From assembly GCA_039090855.1 (NCBI GenBank), contig CM076991.1, positions 104,606,021-104,670,020 of the forward strand: a stretch of 64,000 nucleotides of DNA, written 5' to 3'. Positions 22,615 through 34,149 of this stretch are shown piece by piece. The DNA is from Macrothele yani (lineage: Eukaryota; Arthropoda; Arachnida; Araneae; Macrothelidae). Numbering within the stretch: position 1 is the stretch's first letter; the number at the start of each line of letters is the position of its first letter. The translations under genes were made by a program, and so were the position numbers. Under the pieces are notes generated by a model. The model had not been told where the DNA came from. It did no database searches and saw nothing but the letters and a program-made list of their open reading frames with translations.

Positions 22615-22794
22615 AATGGATTATTTAATATGGTTTAGTAATTCAATGGTCTACATAAGCTTGGATTCAATGGTGTACATAAGTTTGATTTCAGTTTATC
22701 ATTGATTTTATAATATCATTGATTATATAATATTTTGGGTTTGACTTTTAATTTAATTTATAACATTTGTTATTAATTAAAAAAAACACCAACC
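22615..22794. other. AT-rich flank of the satellite
   Basis: Contains two diverged copies of TTCAATGG-TCTACATAAG-type sequence and nothing recognised. Confidence 0.25.
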
Positions 22795-22886
22795 AAAATC
22801 ATGCTATCTAAACACGTTTAATATTAAAAATTATGAGCCTCGCACTATAAGAGGACATAACTACATACAGTTAAAAACGTTAAAAA

Positions 22887-22932
22887 CACACTAGTACTTT
22901 CGTGACCGCCATCGGTCACTTCCTCAGGTGTG
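22887..22932 (-). ncRNA. Hammerhead ribozyme-like motif, left arm
   Basis: On the minus strand: CACAC, core CTGAGGA, a 6-bp stem GTGACC/GGTCAC with loop GATGGC, GAAA, the self-complementary GTAC, then TA and GTGTG. CACAC and GTGTG form stem I, and cleavage would fall after the CTA. It is the mirror of the right-arm motif. Confidence 0.65.
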
Positions 22933-23127
22933 ACTACCAGTTCTAAGTCTGGAGAGGATTTTAGGTTATTAATTGAGGTTACTATTCTGACTATACCTAA
23001 GAATAAGAATTTATTACTATTTACAGAAGCCCTTCAAATTCTGGCTCATCGGGGAAGTTGCTGCAACGATGATATTCCTAACTATATTCCTGATGCTTGG
23101 AAATACCTTATACATGACTTACTGTGA
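22930..23127 (+). pseudogene. Possible C-terminal piece of a Penelope GIY-YIG endonuclease
   Basis: The 65-codon frame reads RLLIEVTILTIPKNKNLLLF, TEALQILAHRG. A hydrophobic strand, a basic turn and an xEALxI helix followed by a basic residue near the end is the layout of the last part of GIY-YIG endonucleases in Penelope-like elements, where the glutamate of the EAL helix contributes to the active site. Expected asparagine/leucine residues after the helix are not clear. The first codons overlap the left arm, so the ATG has no significance. The assignment is supported mainly by the flanking hammerhead arms. Confidence 0.4.
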
Positions 23128-23255
23128 TTTAAATATCGTAATAATTATTACTGACTCCTGACCACCTGTTCTTTTTATGTCTCTCTGCGCACCCGTCTGT
23201 CCTGGCACGTCATGTTGTACATATATGCTGACTGTTGCTACTTAAATCTGGTAGT

Positions 23256-23301
23256 CACACCTGAGGAAGTGACCGATGGCGGTCACGAAAGTACTAGTGT
23301 G
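23256..23301 (+). ncRNA. Hammerhead ribozyme-like motif, right arm
   Basis: CACAC (23256-23260), CTGAGGA (23261-23267), one extra A, GTGACC-GATGGC-GGTCAC (23269-23286, six perfect pairs), GAAA (23287-23290), GTAC (23291-23294), TA, GTGTG (23297-23301). The order matches a type I hammerhead with a minimal palindromic stem III, as reported for Penelope-like elements. Predicted cleavage follows A23296. Confidence 0.7.
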
Positions 23302-23394
23302 TTTTTAACGTTTTTAACTGTATGTATTTATGTCCTCCTATAGTGCGAGGTTCATAATTTTTAATATTAAACGTGTTTAGACAGCATGATTTTG

Positions 23395-25336
23395 TTTTTA
23401 ACTTGTAACACGTATCTTCATCAATTTTATTTGTTATTAATTATTTTTTTCTATGTGATGTCAGTTGATTTGTTAGTTGGAAAATGTTGATGTTCAACAA
23501 TTCGTTTGATTATATGGAGTTCAGTTTTGTGTTGTTAAATACTTTTTTTTTGTTTAACATCCTTCTTTTGAAAGATTGTATTATATGTGTATTGTGGATT
23601 AGCGGGGATTTTTTTCCCGCATGCAATTGGTTCTGTTATTCCCTGTGAAGCCAATTGGCGGTACAGATTTTATAATAAATTACTATACTACACTATACTA
23701 TACTATACTATACATTCAGACCGAACAAAAATGGTTTTTGCTCATATATTATTTATCCTTTTATTTATACATCCAAAACTTCTCAGAAGGGAAAGAATTA
23801 AAACGATATGCGATATGCATTATAAAATATCAGGTGTTTACAGTTTTAAAGTTATTTAAATATTGCACTTTTATTTTCAACTGTAATTCCTTTACTTTTA
23901 TTTTTTTGACATACATATAAATTAGTCTAACTTTTAACAGCTTATTTTATCTTAAAGTATTTTTGAAAGCAATTATTGAACCTAACGATGTATTCTCATG
24001 TTGATTTTAAATAGGATTCGTTTATGAGATGACATTTCACTGAGTTTACTATTTTAAACGTTTTTAATGTAAAACATAATTTAATTATTTTTGAACAAAA
24101 GGCACTAACTATTGCTAATGCAATATTCGCAGTATTTAGTGCAGCATGTGATATGTATGATAATATATTTAATATGATGGGAAATGTTAGGTATTTCATA
24201 TTGTTTTAACTCAATCAACGTTTTCTAGGTTATTTAAAATCTTAAGAACTCTATTGAATTTTTTACTTAACTCATCTTGTAAGTAGACAGCAGTTCGGCA
24301 AATACGATTGTAGCACATTTTATTGTACAGTCCGTCAAGAATTAATTTTTATTTTTGTGACGGAATAGAACCACATGCGAACCGTTGGGCGCGTTAGTTT
24401 TCGAAAGATGAAGAATTGTGTAAATTTGCATTTGCCCGGCATGGGATAATTCGTTGAACAATCACTCAGCCCTCCTGTGGGAAAACATAGATGGTAGGCA
24501 ATCACATGGCCGAAGAAGGACAAAGGAGACTCCTGAAAAACGAACCACTACTCTTGGCACTCGTCCCCAGAACAAACACTTGTCGGGAAGGGAGAGCGTT
24601 AGCACGGAATCACTTGAGAGATGGTGTCCTTTGTCAGAAGTGTTTGGACAGTAGCCAACCTGAAAAACAGCCGTCGGTGGGCATCACAATACTAAACGTT
24701 AATCTTGGAGCGACCCCGTCTTTTCATATATGTGTGCTACTGCAAAAACTTCATGAAGTCTTCTTTGAAAAGGATGCACTTTCTTCCTCTTCGTCACCCA
24801 GAAGATTGCAAAAGTAGTTTTCTTAATTTGTCCTTACACATAAACTTACATATCTCCAAAAAAAATTTTTAAGAAGTTCCTGATGACTTTGTGTAAAATT
24901 TTCTACAATAACAATTAAGTTGAGGATCTTGAGAAATTAGCTTCTTTTTTTTACTTGTTAATGAAAACTTCTCCTCAGCATGATGAGATGTGCTAATCAT
25001 TTAATTCATTTCCGCGAAATTAAATATTCCATTACCACGTTGCAGAAATTTCAAGAAAAAAAGACGCGTTGAGAGTCTTAACGCTTTCGGCATTTTTTTC
25101 TTCTAATTTTGTACCCGGCAGCGTGAAGAACTGATATGTCAGATCTTTTGATGCTGTTGTTTCTAATGATTAATCTGAGAGACTAATCATTTTGCTGTAA
25201 TATTTAACCTTTTAACCGACTGGAACGAATTAACTCGGGAATAGCATAATGAACTGAAATCAATCCGAATGAATACATTTGCTGTCTAAGAAGTGGGCGA
25301 AACGTGGCTGGACCGTGTGAACCTGCGAATCTTGCG
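23395..25336. other. AT-rich interval without recognised genes
   Basis: Holds a CTATA microsatellite (about 23690-23712) and short frames. A 108-codon plus-strand frame at 24491-24817, in locally less AT-rich sequence, shows no domain I recognise and lies beside a second overlapping frame, so I do not call it a gene. No SINE or transposon end was found. Confidence 0.3.
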
Positions 25337-25526
25337 TTGACGGATTTATTTATTTATTTATTTATTAGAACTCTTTTGCGGTACAATATCACAATAGAAC
25401 ACCCAAAAGAACGAACAATATGTCACATAATCTAAGGTTAATAATAACAAGAATATATAATACACCAATGAAACCAATATAAGTAAGACAATTTTCCAGT
25501 TTTTAACAATATAATTCCCATGGTAC

Positions 25527-26454
25527 CAGTGGCGTCGGAACTCTTTTTTGACAGCGGGGACAAGATGACGCAGAACAAAATGTTTTATCGTGGCATAATA
25601 TTTATCGTACTACTTGTAAAAGAAGACGTGCTGAATTTTTTTTTCGATTAAACATTCATCTAAAAAAGACACTTTCATATCATGTAGTTTCTAAATGTAA
25701 ACTAACGGTAAGCGTAAACGGCGTTAAACTACAGATTTTGGTGCTTCCGGATTGATACCAATTCCGCAGGGATTGTAGCCGTAGAAGCTATAATTAAACG
25801 TTGAATGAACTTATATCACATTTCGCACCCTACTTTCATTTATTTTTACTCATTTTTTTAGAGGAAGACTAATTTGTTACACCTAATAAGACACAAAACG
25901 TTGCTGCTTTGAAAACAGGAACCAGCCCTCTGGACTCTTTAACCCTTTAACGACCATGACCCAAAAATTTGGTATCACTCTAAATACCATAACGCCAGAA
26001 ACTGTCTGCTGTTTCACTTCTTTCTTTAATAACAACAATAGTGACTGAGGGTGAGTTCTGCTGATCCCTCATAGGTCAAGAAAATTTGAAGAACAAGTAA
26101 GGGTAAGAAATCTGTCTCACTCTAAACAGGCGTTTCGGGCAGCTTTGCCGTTTGTACGTGAGCGCGTTATGGTCGTTAAAGGGTTAATAGTTCTAGCATT
26201 TCTTGGCCTCTCAGGAGTGACATTAAAAAAATATTCAGATTTCTAGATAGTTCATGAAAAAATTAGGAACAATACTCAATTTTTATCAAAATGAACTTCA
26301 AGAAAAAAACAAACGAATGTTTGAGATTTCCAATCAGAAACATATGTGACTTGGAAAGGAAGAAAACTGAGGGGGCAAATGGGATCTTTTGCTTCTACAC
26401 TCATTTGAGTGAGGGGCAACTGCCCCCTCTGCCCCCGCGGTTCCGACGCCGCTG
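25527..26454. mobile_element. hAT-type non-autonomous element with a perfect 8-bp target duplication
   Basis: Begins CAGTGGCGTCGGAAC and ends GTTCCGACGCCGCTG. CATGGTAC is duplicated exactly at 25519-25526 and 26455-26462. The 928-bp body has no transposase. It is inserted in the LINE 3' UTR and itself contains a piggyBac-type MITE. Confidence 0.95.
25943..26183. mobile_element. piggyBac-type MITE
   Basis: Flanked by TTAA on both sides (25939-25942 and 26184-26187) with ends CCCTTTAACGACCAT and ATGGTCGTTAAAGGG. The 241-bp body is non-coding. TTAA duplication and CCC/GGG ends are piggyBac hallmarks. Confidence 0.9.
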
Positions 26455-26756
26455 CATGGTACGAAGATAAATACTTTACAATATAAAACACAGGAACAAA
26501 TTCACACTCAGATGTTGTCAATATGACTACAACACCTTCAATATCAATTTAAAATGTACAGCGAGGAGCCAGGGGGAAAAGGCTAAAAGTTGATCTGCTC
26601 TGCAATTAAAAAAAAAAAAAATTATGTCCAGTCGAGACAACAAATATGACATTAAAGTATGCACTAAATAACATCCAGAAAGCCCAAGACAATAAAAATA
26701 TCTTTCCCTCCCCCTCCCCTCCCCTTTTTATATACAATTTTCAATGAAAAAACTCC

Positions 26757-29012
26757 TCAACAGTCGCCTGAAAACAGGGTATCGGATCTCAGATCTAATA
26801 GAAGTCTATTCAAATCTCGCAGGCTCAATACACCAATGCTGTTAAACATCATGCCCGTACGCGTCCAAGGGACAGCGAACTCTGACCTCCTGCGAGTATC
26901 ATATGAATGAGTGGCTCTCGACAGAACTATCAGATTTAAACATCTTCCTGTATTAATACGTTCGTGAATCATTAACATTAGTCTATATCTGTGCAACTGC
27001 TCTACAGTCAATATACGATAATAACGAAGTAAAAATTCTGAATGAGCCGAAAAGTTCAACAATCGAACATACCTTCTCTGCAAACAGACAGACGAGTGAG
27101 ATTTCGTTTTGTAGTTACACCCCAAATCAAGATGCAGGCGACAGCACAGGATAAACAAATGAATAGTACAAGATCAAAAGAACTCTAACCGACAGGATAC
27201 CAGAGATTCTCGCAATCATACCAACACTAGATCTATGTCAAGTCGCCAACTGATCCACCTGGTCATCTCATTTCAAAGATTCATGCAAGACAACTCCCAA
27301 GAACCTTATTGAGGCCCGATATTCCAATGCCGTGGCGTACAAAAATATATCGGACTCAAATCACTATGACCATGCCTTGTACAGGAAAACAACACACAAC
27401 CCGTCTTAGCTACATTTAATGTAAGAAAATTACATGCAAACTAACGAATAAACTTCACAATTTCAAGATTTACTCGAGGAATCAGTTCATCCAAGGAGTT
27501 TCCCATAAAAAAGACTGACATCATCAGCGAACAGTACCATCTGAGCTTTAGCCGGGACCTGAACAATATCGTTTATATAGGTAAGAAGCAAAATAGGACC
27601 TAATACCGAGCCCTGAGGGACTCCATAAGAAACGGGTCTTACTTCAGAGCAGTATCCATTGATCTGAACGTACTGTCTCCTGCACATCAAATAATTCCGA
27701 GACACCTTCAATGCAGCACTCTTTATCCCAATCCTCTGTAACTTAATCAATAAAACATCGTGACTGACTGTATCAAATGCTCTTGAAAGATTAAAGAAAA
27801 GTCCGACAACAGAGTCCCCAGAATCCAAACTGTCATGTAAGTAATTCAAAACGTCCAAAACAGCAGTCTCCGTCAAAAAACCTTTACGAAAACCATGCTC
27901 GTTGGGATATAAAATTCATTTCTATCCACGAATGAATTCAATCCATTTAGTATTAGTTTCTCCCAAATTTTTGCAAATACCGAAGTATTTGCAATCGGCC
28001 GATAATTTGCCATATGTGTTTCCGAACCCTTTTTATGAAATAGAGTGATTCGGCTAAGAGTCAAGGGGAGCGGAACAATCCCAGTTAAGGCAATATTATC
28101 AAAAATATGAGTCAACGGAACAATTAGGCACGAGGAGACAAATTTGGCCACCTTAGGGTGAACACCATCTGGACCAGGGCTCCCCGAAGGCTTTAATCAA
28201 TTTAAAACCCGAGCAAGATCACCTGCAACACAAGTGAGATAGAATGAAGAAGGGCTATGATCCGCAAGATAATCACGAAAGCCAGCATCATCCAGGCAAT
28301 TCCACAAAGTAATTATTGAACAAATCAGCAACCCTCTGTGGGTCTGACACCATGTCACCATTATGATCAACCTGTACAGTTTTAGCAAAAGATCCGGATC
28401 TGGCCAAGAGATCATTTATAGAGCGCCAAGTCCTCATACTGTCTGTAGAAGAAAACCTGTTCAAATAATAATCTCTTTTAGCATATCGAACTTTAATGTT
28501 ATACCAATTTCGATATCTCTTCAAAATCCTGAAATCCCTGGATCTTAAAAATACCCTAACAAGTCTATTCTTCCTATGCAGACACCTAAGAAGGCCATTT
28601 GAAAAAAACCACGCCTTTTTACAACGAGCAGAACGCTTTACAGTAATAAGTTGAAAATGAAGACCATAAAACCGCGAAAAAATTGATCAAAATAATTCAT
28701 ATCACGCGACAGGATCAATATGATTCAATACAGGCTGTCAAATTAATTCCAACAATGCTAAGTTAAACAGCCGAAGATTCTCGAGACTAAAATTCCGTAT
28801 TACAAATGAACGAGTAGACGGCAAATTTCTATTCGTATAAGAACACGACAGCAAAAAATCGTCCGATGATCACTAATATGATAAGCCAGTACTCCTGAAT
28901 AGATAGAGGTGCTATTGGTTATACATAAATCCAACAGCGTGGCAGAAGTAGCAGTAATTCTGGTTGGGTGTTCTATAACATTCACAAATCCTGAAGCAGG
29001 AACAATAGCCAT
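26757..29012 (-). pseudogene. LINE ORF2: endonuclease and reverse transcriptase, broken
   Basis: Pieces in order: the endonuclease tail LLDLCITNS and YHISDHRTIF (28.8-29.0 kb; the SDHR motif is the active-site histidine block), a linker YLNRFSSTDSMRTWRSIND (28.3-28.5 kb), RT motif 1-2 region SRITLFHKKGS and NYRPIANTSVFAKIWEKLI (27.9-28.15 kb), RT motif 3 FFNLSRAFDTVSHDVL with the first catalytic Asp, motif 4 YGVPQGSVLGPILL, motif 5 VLFADDVSLF with the catalytic Asp pair (27.49-27.8 kb), and a C-terminal region ending near 26757. The pieces are in different frames and separated by stops. The F-ADD catalytic box is intact. Confidence 0.88.
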
Positions 29013-29211
29013 TAGTTTTTTAGTAGTGGTATCATGTACGCCACAATCAACATTTAAGTCCCCTAGACAATACAGAATCTTATCACATACATTGACATAA
29101 TCCAGGAAGCCAGAAAAAATTTTTAGAAATTTCTCTAAGCAACCATGTGGCGGTCGGCAAACAACACAAATCCCATATCAAGGATCACTTTGCATGTGTT
29201 CATTTCGTCCA

Positions 29212-32200
29212 CACTGTAAATTTTTTTTTAATTTTCAGAAATTCACCTGCCACTTTCTGTCATTTTTTTCGTGAACTAAGGAAGTATATTTCTGATACAA
29301 CCTTTTCCGAGAAATAACATAAAGAAACCTGAATTTCACGGATTTTTCGTACCACTGGAAAATTCCGAATTTTTTAGAAACCTTTCCGCAGTTTCTTACT
29401 TATATTGACGGTAAATTGCCGTTTTAGAGATGTGTTAACGAAAAATCCTAAATTTTCAGAAACCATTCCGCAGTTTCTTACTTATATTGACGGTAAATTG
29501 CCGTTTTAGAGATGTGTTAACGATAAAATCCTAAATTTTCAGAAACCTTTCCGCAGTTTCTTACTTATATTGACGGTAAATTGCCGTTTTAGAGATGTGT
29601 TAACGAAAAATCCTAAATTTTCAGAAACCTTTCCGTAGTTTCTTACTTATATTGACGGTAAATTGCCGTTTTAGAGATGTGTTAACGAAAAATCCTAAAT
29701 TTTCAGAAACCTTTCCGCAGTTTCTTACTTATATTGACGGTAAATTGCCGTTTTAGAGATGTGTTAACGAAAAATCCTAAATTTTCAGAAACCTTTCAGC
29801 AATTTCTTACTTATATTGACGGTAAATTGCCGTTTTAGAGATGTGTTAACGAAAAATCCTAAATTTTCAGAAACCTTTCCGCAATTTCTTACTTATATTG
29901 ACGGTAAATTGCCGTTTTAGAGATGTGTTAACGAAAAATCCTAAATTTTCAGAAACCTTTCCGCAATTTCTTACTTATATTGACGGTAAATTGCCGTTTT
30001 AGAGATGTGTTAACGAAAAATCCTAAATTTTCAGAAACCTTTCAGCAATTTCTTACTTATATTGACGGTAAATTGCCGTTTTAGAGATGTGTTAACGAAA
30101 AATCCTAAATTTTCAGAAACCTTTCCGCAGTTTCTTACTTATATTGACGGTAAATTGCCGTTTTAGAGATGTGTTAACGAAAAATCCTAAATTTTCAGAA
30201 ACCTTTCCGCAGTTTCTTACTTATATTGACGGTAAATTGCCGTTTTAGAGATGTGTTAACGAAAAATCCTAAATTTTCAGAAACCTTTCAGCAATTTCTT
30301 ACTTATATTGACGGTAAATTGCCGTTTTAGAGATGTGTTAACGAAAAATCCTAAATTTTCAGAAACCTTTCCGCAATTTCTTACTTATATTGACGGTAAA
30401 TTGCCGTTTTAGAGATGTGTTAACGAAAAATCCTAAATTTTCAGAAACCTTTCCGCAGTTTCTTACTTATATTGACGGTAAATTGCCGTTTTAGAGATGT
30501 GTTAACGAAAAATCCTAAATTTTCAGAAACCATTCCGCAGTTTCTTACTTATATTGACGGTAAATTGCCGTTTTAGAGATGTGTTAACGATAAAATCCTA
30601 AATTTTCAGAAACCTTTCCGCAGTTTCTTACTTATATTGACGGTAAATTGCCGTTTTAGAGATGTGTTAACGAAAAATCCTAAATTTTCAGAAACCTTTC
30701 CGTAGTTTGTTACTTATATTGACGGTAAATTGCCGTTTTAGAGATGTGTTAACGAAAAATCCTAAATTTTCAGAAACCTTTCCGCAGTTTCTTACTTATA
30801 TTGACGGTAAATTGCCGTTTTAGAGATGTGTTAACGAAAAATCCTAAATTTTCAGAAACCTTTCAGCAATTTCTTACTTATATTGACGGTAAATTGCCGT
30901 TTTAGAGATGTGTTAACGAAAAATCCTAAATTTTCAGAAACCTTTCCGCAATTTCTTACTTATATTGACGGTAAATTGCCGTTTTAGAGATGTGTTAACG
31001 AAAAATCCTAAATTTTCAGAAACCTTTCCGCAATTTCTTACTTATATTGACGGTAAATTGCCGTTTTAGAGATGTGTTAACGAAAAATCCTAAATTTTCA
31101 GAAACCTTTCAGCAGTTTCTTACTTATATTGACGGTAAATTGCCGTTTTAGAGATGTGTTAACGAAAAATCCTAAATTTTCAGAAACCTTTCCGCAGTTT
31201 CTTACTTATATTGACGGTAAATTGCCGTTTTAGAGATGTGTTAACGAAAAATCCTAAATTTTCAGAAACCTTTCAGCAATTTCTTACTTATATTGACGGT
31301 AAATTGCCGTTTTAGAGATGTGTTAACGAAAAATCCTAAATTTTCAGAAACCTTTCCGCAATTTCTTACTTATATTGACGGTAAATTGCCGTTTTAGAGA
31401 TGTGTTAACGAAAAATCCTAAATTTTCAGAAACCTTTCCGCAATTTCTTACTTATATTGACGGTAAATTGCCGTTTTAGAGATGTGTTAAAGAAAAATCC
31501 TAAATTTTCAGAAACCTTTCCGCAGTTTCTTACTTATATTGACGGTAAATTGCCGTTTTAGAGATGTGTTAAAGAAAAATCCTAAATTTTCAGAAACCTT
31601 TCCGCAGTTTCTTACTTATATTGACGGTAAATTGCCGTTTTAGAGATGTGTTAACGAAAAATTCTGAATTTTCACAAACCTTTCCACAATTCATTTCGTA
31701 TATTAACGGAAAAACACCGTTCTCATTTTTTTCTGTATCCGCATAACGAGAAATTACCGGTAATAGAAGCGATTGGGGAGAGAACTTGAGGTTTAATTAA
31801 CTTTTAAATTTCAATCGTCTGTCGAATTTTGAAGTTCCGTTGCGAGATAGGATATTGTGGATAGCATACAGCATGAATTTTGTTTACTGTGGCACAGGAT
31901 ATTTCTTATCCTCTCCCCTATTTTCTGCATCAGCTATTTATTATATATTGCGTTACTTTTTAGTTCTTAGTTTTTAGCTTAATTAATACAGACCTTTGAC
32001 GTGGACCAGGAACATCAAACAGAAGTCACCGCTCTTTCCACGTATATACGATGTCTATGTATCAGTCTTTGGACAACTTAAGACGAAACCTATTACGGCT
32101 ATCAAGAGTAAATTTTATATTTAGGATTTTTTTTTGTGAAATAATATGTAAGAAAATACAATTCCCCCTTTTTTTTTAAAGATAACTGAAAGTCGTTTTC

Positions 32201-32675
32201 TATTTAAAAAAATCAAGTTGCAAAGCATTTTGTTGCTTCAAAAAATTACGATGAAAAATGCCTAATTTGTGAAAAATCCTTCTACAGAAAAAAAAAAAAA
32301 ATCATCGTGACCCAAATTGTTTTACGATGCACGCGATTTGTATTTCCGAGCGTTTGTGGCTCAGTGGTTAAAGGCGTGCGTTGCCTGTTGAACCAGCCCA
32401 AACGACAGGGGGTTCCATCTTGTGTGCAGCAAAAGGGCTGAAATATACAGGGTCGTCGATTTTGCAGAATTTCAGTTTAAATACGGAAAAAGCCTGAAAT
32501 GGATTTTTTTTTAAATAAATGGAATTTCTGACTATGGAAACTCTGTGAAAATACGGAAGTTAAAATAAACAGGCACTTTTAAAAATGGAAATTTCTGAAA
32601 AACACCTACCGACAACTTTGCTGCACGTAATTTAAAAAAATTCCGTAAATTCACACCACTAATTTTTTTACAGTG
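29212..32675 (+). mobile_element. Element X copy 1: non-autonomous transposon with an internal satellite
   Basis: Left end CACTGTAAATTTTTTTTT, right end ATTTTTTTACAGTG. The same two ends, in opposite orientation, bound the copy at 55917-59423. The body holds the 82-bp array (29396-31690), a unique zone (31700-32330) shared with 57990-58560, and a degenerate tRNA-like stretch (TGTGGCTCAGTGGTTAAAGG at 32355). No protein is encoded. This copy is flanked by CA rather than TA on both sides. Confidence 0.75.
29396..31690. repeat. 82-bp satellite inside element X, about 28 copies
   Basis: The unit contains TTACTTATATTGACGGTAAA, TTGCCGTTTTAGAGATGTGT, TAACGAAAAATCCTAAATTT, TCAGAAACC. Units differ mainly at CCGCAG/CCGCAA/CAGCAA. 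A marker unit with AACCATTCCG followed by CGATAAAATCC recurs at 29461 and 30529, about 13 units apart, and the variant order between them repeats, so a block of about 1.07 kb was duplicated. Element X copy 2 has only one to two units at 58560-58660. Confidence 0.96.
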
Positions 32676-34040
32676 CACGTTCACTTGGTCCAGTTCATTT
32701 CGTCCACCGTTCACTTTGTCCACATTCATTTCATCCGCAGAAGGAATGGAATACCATGGACAGTTTCTGTGTTGATCAAATTTTTGTTACTAGGCAGAAT
32801 AAAAAGGTCAGCAGACTTTACTACATGCGATTTCCCCCCCCCCTGTTTAGGTTTTTCAATTAAAATATAACGATTTTAAATGTTATTTAAAGTAAAACAA
32901 GGAACTGAACTTTGAGCAGCTTTTTAACTCTTTTGTGTGGTACAGTGTCAATCACTATGACATAAACCAAAGTTTTTCAAAAAATTTTTAATGTTTTGAA
33001 ATATATCTTGTCCCGTCCAGAAGACGCAATTTTCAAGTTTTCGGATATTATCTGACTTACCATCCATGCCATATTTACACCAAAGAACAGATATATTCCC
33101 ATCTTCAAAATTTGTATTGTATGGTGTAATCCCGTATTCCATTCATGATACATCTTGTATATTGTTTTCACATAGTTCTTAGCTTTCGTGGATTTTTTTT
33201 AAATAATTTTGCACCAAATTGACCTGTTATGTGGATTGTTTACAATGAATTTTCCTGTTTCCCATCTGGGCATGAACTATGTGTTTTTCTACAACCGAAT
33301 TGGACTGTCGTCTAAGGTGTGAGTGTTAGGACTCATTTCGTTAATTTTATTACAATTTCCGCACATATGAGATGATTATGGGTATGAAAAATACCTCTTC
33401 ATATAGTGGTAGTGACTTTTAACAGGCTCAGACAGTCGATTTTGGTGTTCCTCTTATAATATAGGGAAGATTGTATGATATTCAATGTCAGAACCATGCC
33501 TGATATTTTCAGATGTATATAATGCAACGTTCAGTATTCGTGAGTAAATATTGGTATATATGTTTATTAAGTCGTAACAGTTACATGAACTGAACCATGT
33601 GAACGTGGACGAAATGAACACGGACAAAGTGATAGGGAACCGAATCTTCCTTTCCCCTCAATTGGTTTTTCAAAGTGGTCATTCTGACGGATGATTGACG
33701 CCCATCCTTTGACGGAATACCTACTGAAAGTGCTTTAGCAAAGTTGTTATATAACTTTTGAAAGGAGAGTGATCATATTTGAGTCTCCCGTGGCATGATG
33801 TCCGTGTCAGGGGGACTAGACACTGGCTCGGAACAGAAACAAGTCGTTCCCCATCATTCCTTAATTCATCGAGCAGAGAATAGATCACTAAATGCGAGTG
33901 CCTATCATCTGTGACATAGTCGGTACAAACGAGATAAGAAGAGGAAAGGAGTTGTTTTGCGTAGCTTTCGTACAACCGGGCCGCCATGCAGGGGACGTCG
34001 CTAGACTTCGAAATCAAGATGGGCGAGGGTGGGCAAGCAT
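32676..34040. other. Unassigned stretch with a distant inverted motif
   Basis: GTTCATTTCGTCCAC (about 32693) and its inverse GTGGACGAAATGAAC (about 33605) lie 0.9 kb apart in similar contexts, perhaps the ends of an old element. A 98-codon minus-strand frame (33721-34017) has no recognised domain. Confidence 0.3.
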
Positions 34041-34067
34041 TATTTTTGGTGGGGCAAGCTTGATAAC

Positions 34068-34068
<1 letters not shown>

Positions 34069-34101
<33 letters not shown>
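34069..34101. repeat. Long T homopolymer
   Basis: More than 30 consecutive T bases, perhaps the A tail of a minus-strand retroposon. Such runs are prone to sequencing length error. Confidence 0.85.
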
Positions 34102-34102
<1 letters not shown>

Positions 34103-34149
34103 GAAACACTGAAAGAACGAATTTTTAATGCATTTTTTTTTTACTCTTT

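Larger units (their letters stand above)
22795..23394 (+). mobile_element. Penelope-like element remnant with inverted pseudo-LTR arms
   Basis: Two arms of about 148 bp (22795-22942 and 23246-23394) are inverted copies of each other, differing at only a few positions. The 300-bp centre encodes a short peptide similar to the end of a GIY-YIG endonuclease. Each arm has a hammerhead-like motif, and the right arm motif is in the same sense as the peptide. Inverted pseudo-LTRs, a terminal GIY-YIG domain and hammerheads in the pseudo-LTR are the known combination of Penelope-like retroelements. The reverse transcriptase is missing. Confidence 0.7.
25337..29190 (-). mobile_element. Dead non-LTR retrotransposon (endonuclease plus reverse transcriptase)
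   Basis: Reading 29190 to 25337 the order is endonuclease end, reverse transcriptase, C-terminal region, 3' UTR, and a 3' tail of AATA repeats (the TTTA run at 25346-25366). The 5' part of the endonuclease is missing. A hAT-type MITE sits in the 3' UTR (25527-26454), leaving 8-bp CATGGTAC at the junctions, so the LINE sequence continues on both sides. The tail of tetranucleotide repeats suggests a Jockey- or CR1-like LINE, but the clade is not fixed. Confidence 0.85.

Noticed and set aside
25337..29190. Spliced host gene with reverse transcriptase-like exons
   Set aside because: Motif order, 3' tail and lack of splice-site logic fit a dead LINE.
29396..31690. CRISPR or centromere repeat
   Set aside because: There are no spacers; the array is confined within the ends of element X.
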